From positions 2,002,824-2,066,823 of the forward strand of contig NZ_KI911559.1 in assembly GCF_000515255.1 (NCBI RefSeq): a DNA stretch of 64,000 nucleotides. Reading direction: 5' to 3'. Positions 1 through 8,387 of the stretch are shown piece by piece; within the stretch, counting starts at the first letter, position 1; the number at the start of each line of letters is the position of its first letter. A program made the translations under genes and the position numbers. This stretch comes from Rhodovibrio salinarum DSM 9154. GTDB lineage: Bacteria > Pseudomonadota > Alphaproteobacteria > Kiloniellales > Rhodovibrionaceae. A model generated the notes under the pieces. The model had not been told where the DNA came from and ran no database searches. It saw only the letters and a list, made by a program, of their open reading frames with translations.

Positions 1-948
1 AAGCGGTGTCGGTAGGGAGTTCCTCATCCGCTCCCAGATCCAACGAAATGTTGGAAATGTTGGTAGCCGGCAGCGGAGCGCCGACAGCTGCGGCGTAGTC
101 GGCATCGGAGATAGAGACGAGAAAAGGCGCGGCGTCAGCGGGGCTGATGTCGAACTTCGGCTCGGGATTCGGCACTGCGAAGGCTGGCGTGCCGATCTGG
201 CCATCGCGAGCGACGACGGCGCCGAAGCCGGTGATGTAGACTGCGTTGACGTGGGTGGCCCCGTAATGCCCGAACAAGGCATATGACAGGATACCGGTTT
301 TACGCCGTATGTGTGGAAGCATCAGGTCGGCGGGCTCGATGCCATGCTCCTGGATGGCGATGAAGGCCGGGCGTTCGCCGGTGAACTGGACGGCTGCCTT
401 TCGCATTGCCTCGAGCTTCGGCTTGGATGGATCGTCCTCTCGGTTGCTCCGCATCACGACGAGACAGCCTCCATCCTCGGTCAAGTTCCCGGCGACATGG
501 GTGTTCTGTCCAAAGGCTTTGCCGCAAGCTCTATAGTAGGCCTTCTGGTCCATGAGCTGCGCCGTACCGAAGCACTCGGCATAGGGGTGAAGCTCCAGGC
601 GGAAGCCATCACCCAGACCAATTCGCCGCGTGCCGTCGTGCATGAGCGAGTCAACCGCCTTCACCAAGGGCTTCTGCTCATTCGTGTTCGAGGGTAGCCG
701 GGCAGCTAGCGTGATGAGGAGCACCTCCTGCCGCCGCTGCTCGGCCTGTGCGGCCAACGCCGTCGCAATCGACTCCATAAAGCGGTAGAAGTCCTTGCGA
801 TGGATCTGGCGGCCCGCATCAGCCGAGAGGCTCTTGCACTCCACCTCACCGACGAACGCGCCGCGGCTGAACAGAAGATCGTACTGGGAGGTGCCCGCCA
901 TGTCACCGAACTCGACCTCGTAGCCGGCGTCCATGAGGCGCTGAGCTA
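1..948 (-). pseudogene. C-terminal part of PD-(D/E)XK-like gene split by IS630 (runs off left edge)
   Basis: A minus-strand frame is open from the insertion sequence to the left edge, so the 3' end lies outside the window. Residues after the junction read AQRLMDAGYEVEF, then YDLLFSRG and GEVECKS. An acidic residue followed about a dozen residues later by E-x-E-C-K is the layout of a PD-(D/E)XK nuclease core. An internal ATG at 970 lies inside the IS end, so a short fusion product could be made, but the natural start is far upstream at 2497 or 2625. The product has no name I recognise; a nuclease-like role is inferred from the motif only. Its neighbours are an IS element and a SMEK-domain gene. 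Confidence 0.7.
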
Positions 949-968
949 GTCTTCTGGAACTGTAATTC
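949..968 (+). repeat. Left terminal inverted repeat of the IS630 element
   Basis: Reads GTCTTCTGGAACTGTAATTC and matches the inverted right end at 13 of 20 positions. It directly follows the TA target copy at 947-948. Confidence 0.75.
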
Positions 969-1004
969 ATATCATTTACTGGATCAGTTTCGGGAGATGA
1001 TGGG

Positions 1005-2099
1005 ATGTCAGGTCGGGTGGCGGATGCAGTTGTTCTGAGTGACGAGGAGCAGGTTTTTCTCGAAGCGCAGGTTCGTCGGCATAAGGCGGCACGGTCGCTT
1101 TCGGATCGCTGCCGAATGATCCTTCTCTGTGCTCAGGGTTTGCAGAGTAAGGAAGTCGCGAACCGGCTCGGTGTGCATGAGCACACGGTTGGAAAGTGGC
1201 GCAGACGGTTCGTGAAGGACCGGATCGAGGGCCTCACGGACGAACATCGCCCCGGCCGGCCGCGCACAGTTTCGGACGACCAGGTTGCCGATGTGATCGA
1301 GCGCACGCTGCACACCACGCCCAGGGACGCCACCCACTGGTCGATCCGAACCATGGCCGCCGAGAGCGGGCTGTCGCACACCACGATCCGGCGGATCTGG
1401 ACAGCCTTCGGCCTGCAGCCACACCGGAGCGAGACGTTCAAGCTCTCGACCGATCCCCTATTCGTCGACAAGGTGCAGGACATCGTCGGCCTTTACATGT
1501 CGCCGCCGAACCGGGCCATTGTGTTGTGCGTGGACGAAAAATCCCAGATCCAGGCGCTGGATCGCGAGCAACCGGTGCTGCCGATGGCGCCGGGTGTCGC
1601 CGAGCGGCGAACCCACACATACATTCGCTATGGCACCACGTCACTCTTTGCTGCGCTCGACATCGCCACAGGGGCGGTGATCGGGAAATGTTACAAGCGC
1701 CACCGGACGACAGAGTTCCTGGACTTTCTCAAGAAGGTCGATGCTGCCGTGCCGAAGGGGCCGGACGTGCATCTGGTGATGGATAACTACGCCACCCACA
1801 AGGCACCGAGCATCAAGGCCTGGTTGGCACGCCGCCCGCACTGGCACGTCCACTTCACCCCCACATCGGCAAGCTGGATCAACCAGGTCGAACGTTGGTT
1901 CGCGGAACTGACCCGCAAGCAGTTGCAACGCGGCGTTCACCGCTCGACCACCGAACTGGAAGCCGATATCGCTGCCTTCATCAAGGCGCATAACGAAAAT
2001 CCAAAACCCTACAAATGGGTCAAATCCGCCGACGAAATACTCGCCGCCGTCAAGCGGTTCTGCCAGCGAACGGAGCAAACCCTATGCGCCGAACTTTAG
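1005..2099 (+). CDS. IS630-family transposase, 364 aa
   Basis: This protein catalyses cut-and-paste movement of the surrounding element. The N-terminal third holds helix-turn-helix segments (SKEVANRLGVHEHTVGKW, then SGLSHTTIRRIW) that bind the ends. The C-terminal half is a DDE catalytic domain with Asp in CVDEKSQ, Asp in LVMDNYATHK and Glu in NQVERWF, the usual IS630 spacing. Length is normal for the family and no frameshift is seen, so it may still be active. The ATG at 1005 lies just inside the left end and leaves room for a short leader. Confidence 0.95.
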   Translation: MSGRVADAVVLSDEEQVFLEAQVRRHKAARSLSDRCRMILLCAQGLQSKEVANRLGVHEHTVGKWRRRFVKDRIEGLTDEHRPGRPRTVSDDQVADVIERTLHTTPRDATHWSIRTMAAESGLSHTTIRRIWTAFGLQPHRSETFKLSTDPLFVDKVQDIVGLYMSPPNRAIVLCVDEKSQIQALDREQPVLPMAPGVAERRTHTYIRYGTTSLFAALDIATGAVIGKCYKRHRTTEFLDFLKKVDAAVPKGPDVHLVMDNYATHKAPSIKAWLARRPHWHVHFTPTSASWINQVERWFAELTRKQLQRGVHRSTTELEADIAAFIKAHNENPKPYKWVKSADEILAAVKRFCQRTEQTLCAEL

Positions 2100-2110
2100 A
2101 TTCAGGTGAC
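2091..2110 (-). repeat. Right terminal inverted repeat of the IS630 element
   Basis: On the minus strand it reads GTCACCTGAATCTAAAGTTC, pairing with the left end. It is followed by the second TA copy at 2111-2112 and overlaps the last codons of the transposase gene. Confidence 0.75.
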
Positions 2111-2625
2111 TAGGGCCAGTTCCAGATACAGCGGAGCAAAACCGGTTTCGGCCTTAAGCGAGTCTCGCAGGCGTCCCTCAAGCACCTGCCGCCCCTTTGG
2201 CGGCAGGTGGGCGTAGATCTCTGTTGCTGTTGCGGCGAAGTTCAGTGACGCGAGGATACGCCCATCCACGAGTTCTGGCAGGAGGCGGCCATGCTTGGCG
2301 AAAACGTCAGCCTGGAAGCCAAGCGCCATCTCTAGCCAATGGTAGTCCGAGACGATCTTCCACCGGTAAGGCGAACGGTGCTGGTCTGCGTCGAGCTGAT
2401 CGCATCGCTTGAACCAGCGCTCCGGGCCCGCGAGATCGAGAAAGCGGGTGAGGTATGGCGCCAGATCATCCAGCTTAGACGGGATCGAGAGGAGCATGGG
2501 GTCAGGCCTAGCTTTGGCGGGATGCTCCCGTCAGGGTAGAAGTGGACAGTGTTGTGCAGCGCCCGGACATCTCGCTGCCAGTCGTGAGAGGACGTAGGAC
2601 TAGAGCTGGGCGGGACTAAAGGCAT
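2111..2625 (-). pseudogene. N-terminal part of the IS630-split gene, with a probable frame break at 2498-2501
   Basis: From ATG 2497 a frame of about 129 codons runs into the IS and stops two codons inside it (ends LYLELAL, then Val-Thr-stop from the element). It includes KIVSDYHWLEMALGF and NFAATATEIYAHLPP. Upstream, another frame starting at ATG 2625 reads DWQRDVRALHNTVHFYP and then PPKLGLTP, and reaches the same point one base out of step at a run of four C. The two frames together look like one protein. Either a base was lost in the C run, or translation really begins at 2497, where only a weak ribosome site is visible. No family was recognised in this part. Confidence 0.6.
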
Positions 2626-2659
2626 CAGCTGATCCGATAGGCCGCAAAGGAGCAAGCCT

Positions 2660-3679
2660 ATGCTAACGCGAGGACACCTGATCGGCCAGATCGTCGACGA
2701 CCTGGCGGGGATCGACGCCCAAGCCAAGCAGCGCGCGCGCCTTCACCTCTTCGATATACACACCCATATCGAGGATTTCGCAAAAGAGGTATTGAATCGG
2801 GCTCTCGGCCTCGGTCTGTCCAATCTCAATGCTGAGCATTCGAACAATCCTGGCCTCGATCTCGGTGATTCGACAAGCGGTTGGGCCTTTCAAGTCACTG
2901 CCGACAAGTCAGGCGCGAAGGTTAAGGAGACATTGGAGAAGATCGACGCTGACCAACGGGTGAAGTACACGAACATCCGCGTGCTCGTGATCGGAGAGAA
3001 GCAGGGCTCATACACCTTTACCGGCGAGCCTTATGCAAGCTTCGGCTTTACCCCCCACATGGTCTGGGATTTCAATGACGTTTGCGGCCGGATAATGTCG
3101 CTCTCGATCGACAAGCTGGTCGATCTTCAGGGCTACATTTCGCGCGAGACGCGCCGTGTTCGGATAGAGCTTGAGATCCCGGATGAGGAGGGCCGGTTTC
3201 CGACGAGCATTGACAACCTGATCGAGGCTCTGCCGCGCCCGCAGCTTTCTGGTGCCGCAAAGATCGAAGCGCACTTCGAGGCCAAGGGCACGCCGATCGA
3301 CCGTACCGAAGCGGAGAAGGCGATTGCCGAGCTGAGCCACCGATTGTCTGCTCTGCCGCGCCTGACTCGAGAAGTGTTCAAGTTCCTTCTCGAGCGGAGG
3401 GACGAGCGCTCGACGGGTTTCGATGACAGCTTCCGCGTCAGCGATCCTAAACTCCGTCGGATATACCATGGGGACGACCTTGACGGTGATCTAGCACTTC
3501 TGTCGGAGGCTAGTCTTCTGAGCATCAACGAGCCGGATAATCATGGTGAGGCCTATTACTGGCGTATCCACTTTCCTGGTGCCGGCGACTGCTTCCACCT
3601 TACGTTCATTGAATATGTAGAAGACCTGAAGCTCGATTTGCGCAAGCCTCTTGTCACACTAGACTTCTCCGACTTCTAA
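2660..3679 (+). CDS. SMEK-type domain protein, possible defence gene, 339 aa
   Basis: Residues 1-95 match the pattern of SMEK domains: a helical start, then LNAEHSNNPGLDLGD and WAFQVTADKSGAKV. This domain has a nuclease-like fold and is found in proteins linked to anti-phage islands, usually as an N-terminal part in front of an effector. The rest (residues 100-339) is soluble and has no motif I can name; residues 205-260 look helical and charged. An AAGGAG site seven bases before ATG 2660 supports the start. It is transcribed away from the IS630-split gene, with only 34 bases between the two likely starts. Base use is less GC-rich than the genes further right. Function is inferred from one domain. 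Confidence 0.6.
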   Translation: MLTRGHLIGQIVDDLAGIDAQAKQRARLHLFDIHTHIEDFAKEVLNRALGLGLSNLNAEHSNNPGLDLGDSTSGWAFQVTADKSGAKVKETLEKIDADQRVKYTNIRVLVIGEKQGSYTFTGEPYASFGFTPHMVWDFNDVCGRIMSLSIDKLVDLQGYISRETRRVRIELEIPDEEGRFPTSIDNLIEALPRPQLSGAAKIEAHFEAKGTPIDRTEAEKAIAELSHRLSALPRLTREVFKFLLERRDERSTGFDDSFRVSDPKLRRIYHGDDLDGDLALLSEASLLSINEPDNHGEAYYWRIHFPGAGDCFHLTFIEYVEDLKLDLRKPLVTLDFSDF

Positions 3680-4093
3680 ATGGCCGAGGAGTGGGGGCGA
3701 GAGCGAAGCGTGAGCCGTCTAAAGCTGATGGGATTCTCTAGTCGTGTGTGCCCAGCTAATAGCGGCGTAGCGTGCACACGGGTGGGTCTCGGCATGGCTG
3801 CGCAAGCGTTGGAGTAGTATGGCAGCGGTAGATCGCTGAAGCCGGTTGGGGGCGTTAATGGCCAGCCTGGGAGAAGAAAGGCCCGATTGGTTGCGACTGT
3901 ACGCGAAAAGCGAATCTATGGTTTGAGATCAAAAAGATCCGCGAAATCAGCAGCGCCAATTTCTGACGGGCTGGGTGCCGGTTTGCGGAGTAGTAGAGTC
4001 GGAAATTACGATTCCAAAACAACAGGTTAAATCTATTCTGAGCAATCGAGTGGGAGTGACCCGACGCACGTGGCGGGGGCTTAGCCTGTTCGC
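3680..4093. other. Gap of 414 bases at the edge of the accessory patch
   Basis: No convincing gene is seen. The centre (about 3900-4040) is clearly AT-richer than the surroundings. A short frame at 3858-3926 reads MASLGEERPDWLRLYAKSES and, after a frame change, continues as WFEIKKIREISSANF to a stop at 3966; it looks like a decayed gene piece. No tRNA or integrase was found that would mark an attachment site. Confidence 0.4.
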
Positions 4094-4465
4094 CTAGTGT
4101 CTGCCGCCGCGCGCGGGTGCTGCGGGCATGGGCATGGCGGGCGTCTGCACGGGCTGTGCTGACGCCGCCGTTTCTACGCCCCTCGCTTCCGGGAGCGGTT
4201 TGTTGCGGCTCTGGTCGGGCCGGGCAGGGTGGGTGGCGATGTCTTTGCCATTGCAGCCGGTGCAGCGCAGCCGGCCGCCGACTTCCGGTACCGGGAAGGC
4301 CGGACCCAGGTCTTCGAGCAGCCGGCCGATCTCCAGCACCGCAGTGTGGCCGCAGCGGTTGCACTGACAGAAGACGCCCACCCTACTGACCGCCAGTTCA
4401 CCCAGCGTGGCGGCGCCGAGCCGAGCGTCCGCCTTTCGTTGCGCCGCTTCCTTGATCCGACCCAT
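4094..4465 (-). CDS. Small zinc-ribbon hypothetical protein, 123 aa
   Basis: Two cysteine pairs, in VFCQCNRCGHTAVLEIG and GRLRCTGCNGKD, are spaced like a zinc ribbon. The charged N-terminus (MGRIKEAAQRKADARLG) and a Pro/Ala-rich tail flank it. I placed the start at ATG 4465, where the conserved-looking part begins; a longer frame begins at 4534 with a rarer codon. I know similar uncharacterised proteins in alphaproteobacteria, but no function. A role in nucleic acid or protein binding is only inference. Confidence 0.6.
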   Translation of the reverse strand: MGRIKEAAQRKADARLGAATLGELAVSRVGVFCQCNRCGHTAVLEIGRLLEDLGPAFPVPEVGGRLRCTGCNGKDIATHPARPDQSRNKPLPEARGVETAASAQPVQTPAMPMPAAPARGGRH

Positions 4466-4721
4466 CGCATTCGCCCTGGTTCCAAACCGATGCCCGCTAA
4501 GTGAGAACATAGAGTGAACATATGAGGCCGGCAAGCCGGTTCAGGCGTGTTGGGGTCGGACGGTGATGACAGGCGTGCTGGCGCGTCGCCGGTGACGCGC
4601 GTTGCTAGGGGTAGGTCGTAAGTTGTTCAGAAATAAATAAAAATAGCAGTCGTTGGCTGCTGCGTCAGCTTATCCGAACAGCCTGGTAGCAGGCTTCCCT
4701 CCCGCAAGGGCGCGGACAGGC

Positions 4722-4758
4722 GAGGGGAGTCCGCCGCACGCGCCGCGGAGTTCCCCTC
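4722..4758 (-). terminator. Hairpin downstream of the RidA gene
   Basis: The arms GAGGGGA..TCCGC and GCGGA..TCCCCTC pair with one or two mismatches around an eight- to ten-base loop. It lies about 40 bases past the RidA stop on the minus strand. No T-run follows, so termination strength is uncertain. Confidence 0.4.
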
Positions 4759-4797
4759 ACCCGTCTCATAAACCGGAGGTTTGCGGTTCCTGCGCGG

Positions 4798-5265
4798 CTA
4801 CTTGATCTCGAAGATGCCCTCGACCTCGACGGCGACGCCGAGCGGCAGCGACCCGGCGCCGACCGCCGCGCGGGCGTGGGCGCCGGAGTCCCCGAACACC
4901 TCGGCCATCAGGTCGGAGACGCCGTTGATCACCTTCGGCTGGCCCTCGTAGTCCGGCACGGCGTTGACGAAGCCGGTCAGCTTCACGACCCGAACCACGC
5001 GGTCCAGGTCGCCGCCGAGTGCCTGGCGCAATTGGGCGATCAGGTTGAGCCCGCAGATGCGTGCCGCCTTCTGACCGTCTTCTAGGCTGACGTCGTCGCC
5101 CAGCTTGCCCTTGACCTGGATCTCGCCGTTCAGCATCGGCAGCTGGCCGGCCATGAACACCAGGTTGCCGCTGATCACGTAAGGCAGATAGGCGCCCTGC
5201 GGCGTCGTCACCTGCGGCAGCTCGATCCCCTTATCCTGCATGCGCGTCTCGACCGTCCCGGCCAT
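4798..5265 (-). CDS. RidA family protein (YjgF/UK114 type), 155 aa
   Basis: RidA-like proteins form trimers and hydrolyse reactive enamine or imine intermediates, releasing ammonia. Here the fold is marked by SGNLVFMAGQLPM, the helix RICGLNLIAQLRQAL, and the closing strand LPLGVAVEVEGIFEI. At 155 residues it belongs to the slightly longer YjgF subgroup rather than classic RidA, so the exact substrate is open. A GGGAGAG site sits just upstream of ATG 5265. It stands alone between a zinc-ribbon gene and a glutathione transferase. Confidence 0.9.
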   Translation of the reverse strand: MAGTVETRMQDKGIELPQVTTPQGAYLPYVISGNLVFMAGQLPMLNGEIQVKGKLGDDVSLEDGQKAARICGLNLIAQLRQALGGDLDRVVRVVKLTGFVNAVPDYEGQPKVINGVSDLMAEVFGDSGAHARAAVGAGSLPLGVAVEVEGIFEIK

Positions 5266-5398
5266 CGTTGTCTCTCCCCTGTCTGTTTCCGGTGGATGCA
5301 GTGATCACGGTGCCAGAGCCTAGGCCCCTGGCACATGGACGCAATCGTCAAGGCGCGACGAGGCTCGGCGTGGACGCGCCGCTGCCTGACTGCGGGAA

Positions 5399-6022
5399 TC
5401 AGGTTAGTGGGATCATCACGTGCTGGCGGAACGCCGGCCGCTCCGTCAGACGGGCATACCAGGCGGCGACGTTCGGCAGGTCACATCGGCGCATCGGCAA
5501 CTGGTACCAGCGGTAGGCGCAGACGCCGAGCGGGATGTCGCCCATGGTGAGGCGGTCGCCCGAGATGAAGGCGCGCGCCTCAAGCGCCTGATCCAGGAGC
5601 GAAAAGGCCTGGTCGGATGCGGCCTCGCAGCGGGCGACCAAATCCAGGTCGCGGTCGGCTTCTGGCGTCCGGATCAGTTGCCAGAAAGCTGGATTGAACG
5701 ACGACAACAGGGCGGTCTGCTGCCAGTCCATCCACTGGTCCGCCTCGCCGCGCTCGCCGGCGGTTTCAGGCCACAGGCCGCCCGGATCGTACTGCGCGGC
5801 CAGGTAGCGCACGATCGCGTTGGACTCCCAGATCACCCGGTCCCCGTCGACCAGCACCGGCACCTTGCCGTTGGGGTTGAGCGCGCGGAACCATGGTGTG
5901 CCGCCTTCCTCCCGGTGGCCGCGGCCGATGTCGATTCGCTCGTGGGCGAGACCGAGTTCGCCAATCGCCCACATCGCCTTCTGCACGTTGAGCGAGTTCG
6001 GTCGGCCGTAGAGCGTCAGCAT
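5399..6022 (-). CDS. Glutathione S-transferase family protein, 207 aa
   Basis: The thioredoxin-like N-terminal domain (residues 1-80) contains YGRPNSLNVQKAMW, the cis-Pro segment GKVPVLVDGD and the glutathione-binding ESNAIVRYLA. The all-helical C-terminal domain has the typical N-capping motif LTMGDIPLGV. Length is standard. Such enzymes conjugate glutathione or reduce peroxides and disulfides in the cytosol; the substrate cannot be read from the sequence. A GAGGA site precedes ATG 6022. Confidence 0.93.
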   Translation of the reverse strand: MLTLYGRPNSLNVQKAMWAIGELGLAHERIDIGRGHREEGGTPWFRALNPNGKVPVLVDGDRVIWESNAIVRYLAAQYDPGGLWPETAGERGEADQWMDWQQTALLSSFNPAFWQLIRTPEADRDLDLVARCEAASDQAFSLLDQALEARAFISGDRLTMGDIPLGVCAYRWYQLPMRRCDLPNVAAWYARLTERPAFRQHVMIPLT

Positions 6023-6220
6023 GGGCGAAGGTCCTCGTTGGGATCGAAAACGGATGGCGGGCCGTCAGCCTAGCGGCCGATCCGCCAGAGGACGAGGAAG
6101 ATCACGACCGACCGTCCGGATCGAACCTCCCCCGCGCCGGCGCCCCCGTTCTGTGCTGTCCCAGGGCGGCACACATTGGCCCTTTGACCGGCATAGTGTG
6201 CGAGTCGATACTCGCCGACC

Positions 6221-7339
6221 ATGCCGTATCCGCGTTCCGTGATCCTGCCACTTATCCTTGGGGCTTTGCTCGCCGGCGCGCAGCCGTCCGCGGTTGGGGG
6301 CGCGCCAGCCCGCGACGCAGAGGCCCAGGGGCGCCGCTCGATCGAGACCTTGGGTGAGCGCGTGCAGTTCGACTACCGCGTGCGCAGGGCGGACGGGGAC
6401 ATGCGCACGGTGTCCTTCGCGTTGCCGGCCGAGGCATACGCCGAAGCGCGCCAAGGCCTGACGCCGCTACAGTCCGACGCGGTGAAGGGGCGGCTGGACC
6501 GTCAGGTCCGTCGCTACGCGGAAGATAGCCGCCAGACGTGGCGCGCGGGCATACGCGCGCGCCTGGAGGCGCTCCAGGGCACGCTGCCGGACGGCATCGA
6601 GATGACCTATACCCTCGATGAACAGAGGCTGAGCTGGTCGCTCAAGGGCCAAGGCGTCACGCAGGCCCAGGTAGAGCGCACGGGCCGGCGCCTGAAACAG
6701 CAAATCCGCCGGGCGAGTGCCCGCCTCAAACAGCAGCAGCGCCGCGACCTGCGCGCCTATGCCGAGGGGGTGCGCGACGAGTTGTTGGCCAAGCTGAACT
6801 ACGTTCGCGACCCCAACCTCGGGAACCTGATCCGCCCCGACTACGCGGCGCTGGCGCGCGGGCAGGCGGGGCTGCTGCAGCCAATGGCTCGCGCGATCGC
6901 ACGCGCCGCCGGCAGCCGCGACCCACGTCGGCGGATCGACCTCGCGCTCGCGCTGATGCAGCAGATCCCCTACGACGAACTGCGTGTTCGCGGGGCGACC
7001 GACGGGACCGGCTTCGCGGTTCCGGCCGAGCTGCTGCACGTCAATCGCGGCGACTGCGACAGCAAGGCGACCGCGCTTGCCGCCCTGATGCGGACGCTGT
7101 CCCCCGAAATTGCGACCGCGATCGTGCTGCTGCCGGGCCATGCCGTCCTCGCGGCCGATCTGCCGGTCCGGCCGGGCGATCGCACGCTGGAGTTGGACGG
7201 GCGCACGTTCGTTCTGATGGAGCCCGCGGGGCCACTGCGCTTGCCGGTCGGCCGGATCGCGCAAGGCAGCCACGACCTGCTCCGCAAACAGGGCGTGGCT
7301 TCCCTGGTCTGGATCACCGGCGGTCCGCAGGACGCCTGA
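6221..7339 (+). CDS. Secreted transglutaminase-like cysteine protein, 372 aa
   Basis: A signal peptide covers about residues 1-26 (VILPLILGALLAGAQPS). A charged, probably coiled middle section (110-190) leads to a C-terminal papain-like core. The core has Cys in NRGDCDSKATALAALM and His in LLPGHAVLA, followed by an Asp-containing stretch, which is the Cys-His-Asp order of bacterial transglutaminase-like proteases. It is probably a periplasmic protease or cross-linking enzyme with unknown target. Its stop overlaps the start of the next small membrane gene (TGATG), which suggests coupled translation. Confidence 0.75.
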   Translation: MPYPRSVILPLILGALLAGAQPSAVGGAPARDAEAQGRRSIETLGERVQFDYRVRRADGDMRTVSFALPAEAYAEARQGLTPLQSDAVKGRLDRQVRRYAEDSRQTWRAGIRARLEALQGTLPDGIEMTYTLDEQRLSWSLKGQGVTQAQVERTGRRLKQQIRRASARLKQQQRRDLRAYAEGVRDELLAKLNYVRDPNLGNLIRPDYAALARGQAGLLQPMARAIARAAGSRDPRRRIDLALALMQQIPYDELRVRGATDGTGFAVPAELLHVNRGDCDSKATALAALMRTLSPEIATAIVLLPGHAVLAADLPVRPGDRTLELDGRTFVLMEPAGPLRLPVGRIAQGSHDLLRKQGVASLVWITGGPQDA

Positions 7340-7638
7340 TGGCTCTGGACGCCCAGGGCCACGGCCATAGCTTATTGGGGCGTAGATCGATCAAGCGTAG
7401 GGAGGGTGCGGTGAGGGGGAAGCATGACCGGCTGCCGCAGGCCCTCACACTCGGTATCATCGCGCTCGGGATCGCCGGGGCGGGGGCATTGCTGGTCGGC
7501 GTGCTGCTGGAAATCGGCTTCTTGTTCCTGGCCGGTGTTGGCGGCGTGGTCGGCGCCCTGGTCGGACACAACACGCTCGATGCCTACAGCCGGCGCAAGT
7601 CGTTCGACCCCGGCCAGCAGCGCGGTCCCTGGGACTGA
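7339..7638 (+). CDS. Small membrane protein, 99 aa
   Basis: The start overlaps the previous stop as TGATG. After a basic N-terminus of about 30 residues come two adjacent hydrophobic helices (LTLGIIALGIAGAGALLVG and FLFLAGVGGVVGALVG), then a basic tail, so it is probably a two-pass inner-membrane protein. No family was recognised. The overlap links it to the transglutaminase-like protein, and it may anchor or assist that protein. Confidence 0.6.
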   Translation: MALDAQGHGHSLLGRRSIKRREGAVRGKHDRLPQALTLGIIALGIAGAGALLVGVLLEIGFLFLAGVGGVVGALVGHNTLDAYSRRKSFDPGQQRGPWD

Positions 7639-7649
7639 CCCCGATGGTG

Positions 7650-8186
7650 TCAGGACGAGGCGGCGGTGTGGGGATGGTGCGTGCCTGAGCCGTGCTCGGC
7701 GTCCAGCGCGCGCCGGCAGATCTCCTGCGTCAGGCGGTCGAACAGGACCAGGTGTGCGGGCTGCATCGCCCGCCAGTACAGCACGCCGGCGAGGCCGTCC
7801 GGCTCCCAATAGGCGGTTGCGGTCAGGCGGTTCGTCCGACGCGTTGCGTCGATATCGAAGGCCAGCACGCCGCGCCCCGGCGCCCGCATGCCGAAGATCA
7901 GCGCCAGATGCGTCGGCGCGACGACGTCCAGCACTTCCCAGCTGTCGATCCGGTCGCCCGGGCGAAGCTCCCGGTCATGCGGGCGCGCGTGGCGCAGCCC
8001 ATTCCCGCCCAGCGCCGCGTCCATCAACTCGCGTACCGTCCAGAGCGCGTTCAGGGTGTAGTAGCGGTTCTCCCCGCCGATATCCGAGACGACGTCGAAA
8101 AGCGCCTGCTGCGATGCGCGCGTCTGCGCGGCACCGCCGGCGCTGTAGCGGAAGCGGCGATAGCTCCTGTATCGGCGATGATCCAT
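7650..8186 (-). CDS. DUF2867 domain protein, 178 aa
   Basis: The body shows the DUF2867 pattern: FDVVSDIGGENRYYTLNALW, VGDRIDSW-like LRPGDRIDSWEVLDV, then GMRAPGRGVLAFDI and a WEPDGLAGVLYWR stretch. The fold resembles START-like lipid or polyketide cyclase proteins and the biochemical role is unknown. An open frame extends upstream to 8336, but that part is Arg/Pro-rich and unlike the family, so I start at ATG 8186; ATG 8207 is an alternative. It converges with the small membrane gene, 11 bases apart. Confidence 0.75.
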   Translation of the reverse strand: MDHRRYRSYRRFRYSAGGAAQTRASQQALFDVVSDIGGENRYYTLNALWTVRELMDAALGGNGLRHARPHDRELRPGDRIDSWEVLDVVAPTHLALIFGMRAPGRGVLAFDIDATRRTNRLTATAYWEPDGLAGVLYWRAMQPAHLVLFDRLTQEICRRALDAEHGSGTHHPHTAASS

Positions 8187-8387
8187 GGGCCGCCGGGTCC
8201 TCGACATTGCGGTGCGCGGGTGACCTGTCGGCGGGAGCCTAACGCACGCAGCCGCCGCGTCCACCCGCCATGGATGACGGGCTGCACGGGCACCCCTATG
8301 TTGGAAGCTGACCGAAGTCGTGCGATCTCCCGGCAATCGCGATGCAGCGCGGCTTCAGCCCACGACGATCCAGGAGAACACCGATCC

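Larger units (their letters stand above)
949..2110 (+). mobile_element. IS630-family insertion sequence, 1162 bp
   Basis: The element carries one DDE transposase gene and is bounded by imperfect terminal inverted repeats. Outer 20 bases of each end share 13 positions, both starting GTC. Both ends sit in the tetranucleotide CTAG with TA at 947-948 and 2111-2112, which is the TA target duplication and CTAG preference known for IS630. Removing the element and one TA rejoins the flanking minus-strand reading frame without a shift, which independently fixes both ends. The transposase stop lies 11 bases from the right end. Confidence 0.9.

Noticed and set aside
7692-8387. Upstream extension of the methyltransferase frame
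   Set aside because: The extension is antisense to the DUF2867 gene, and a good ribosome site marks ATG 8388.
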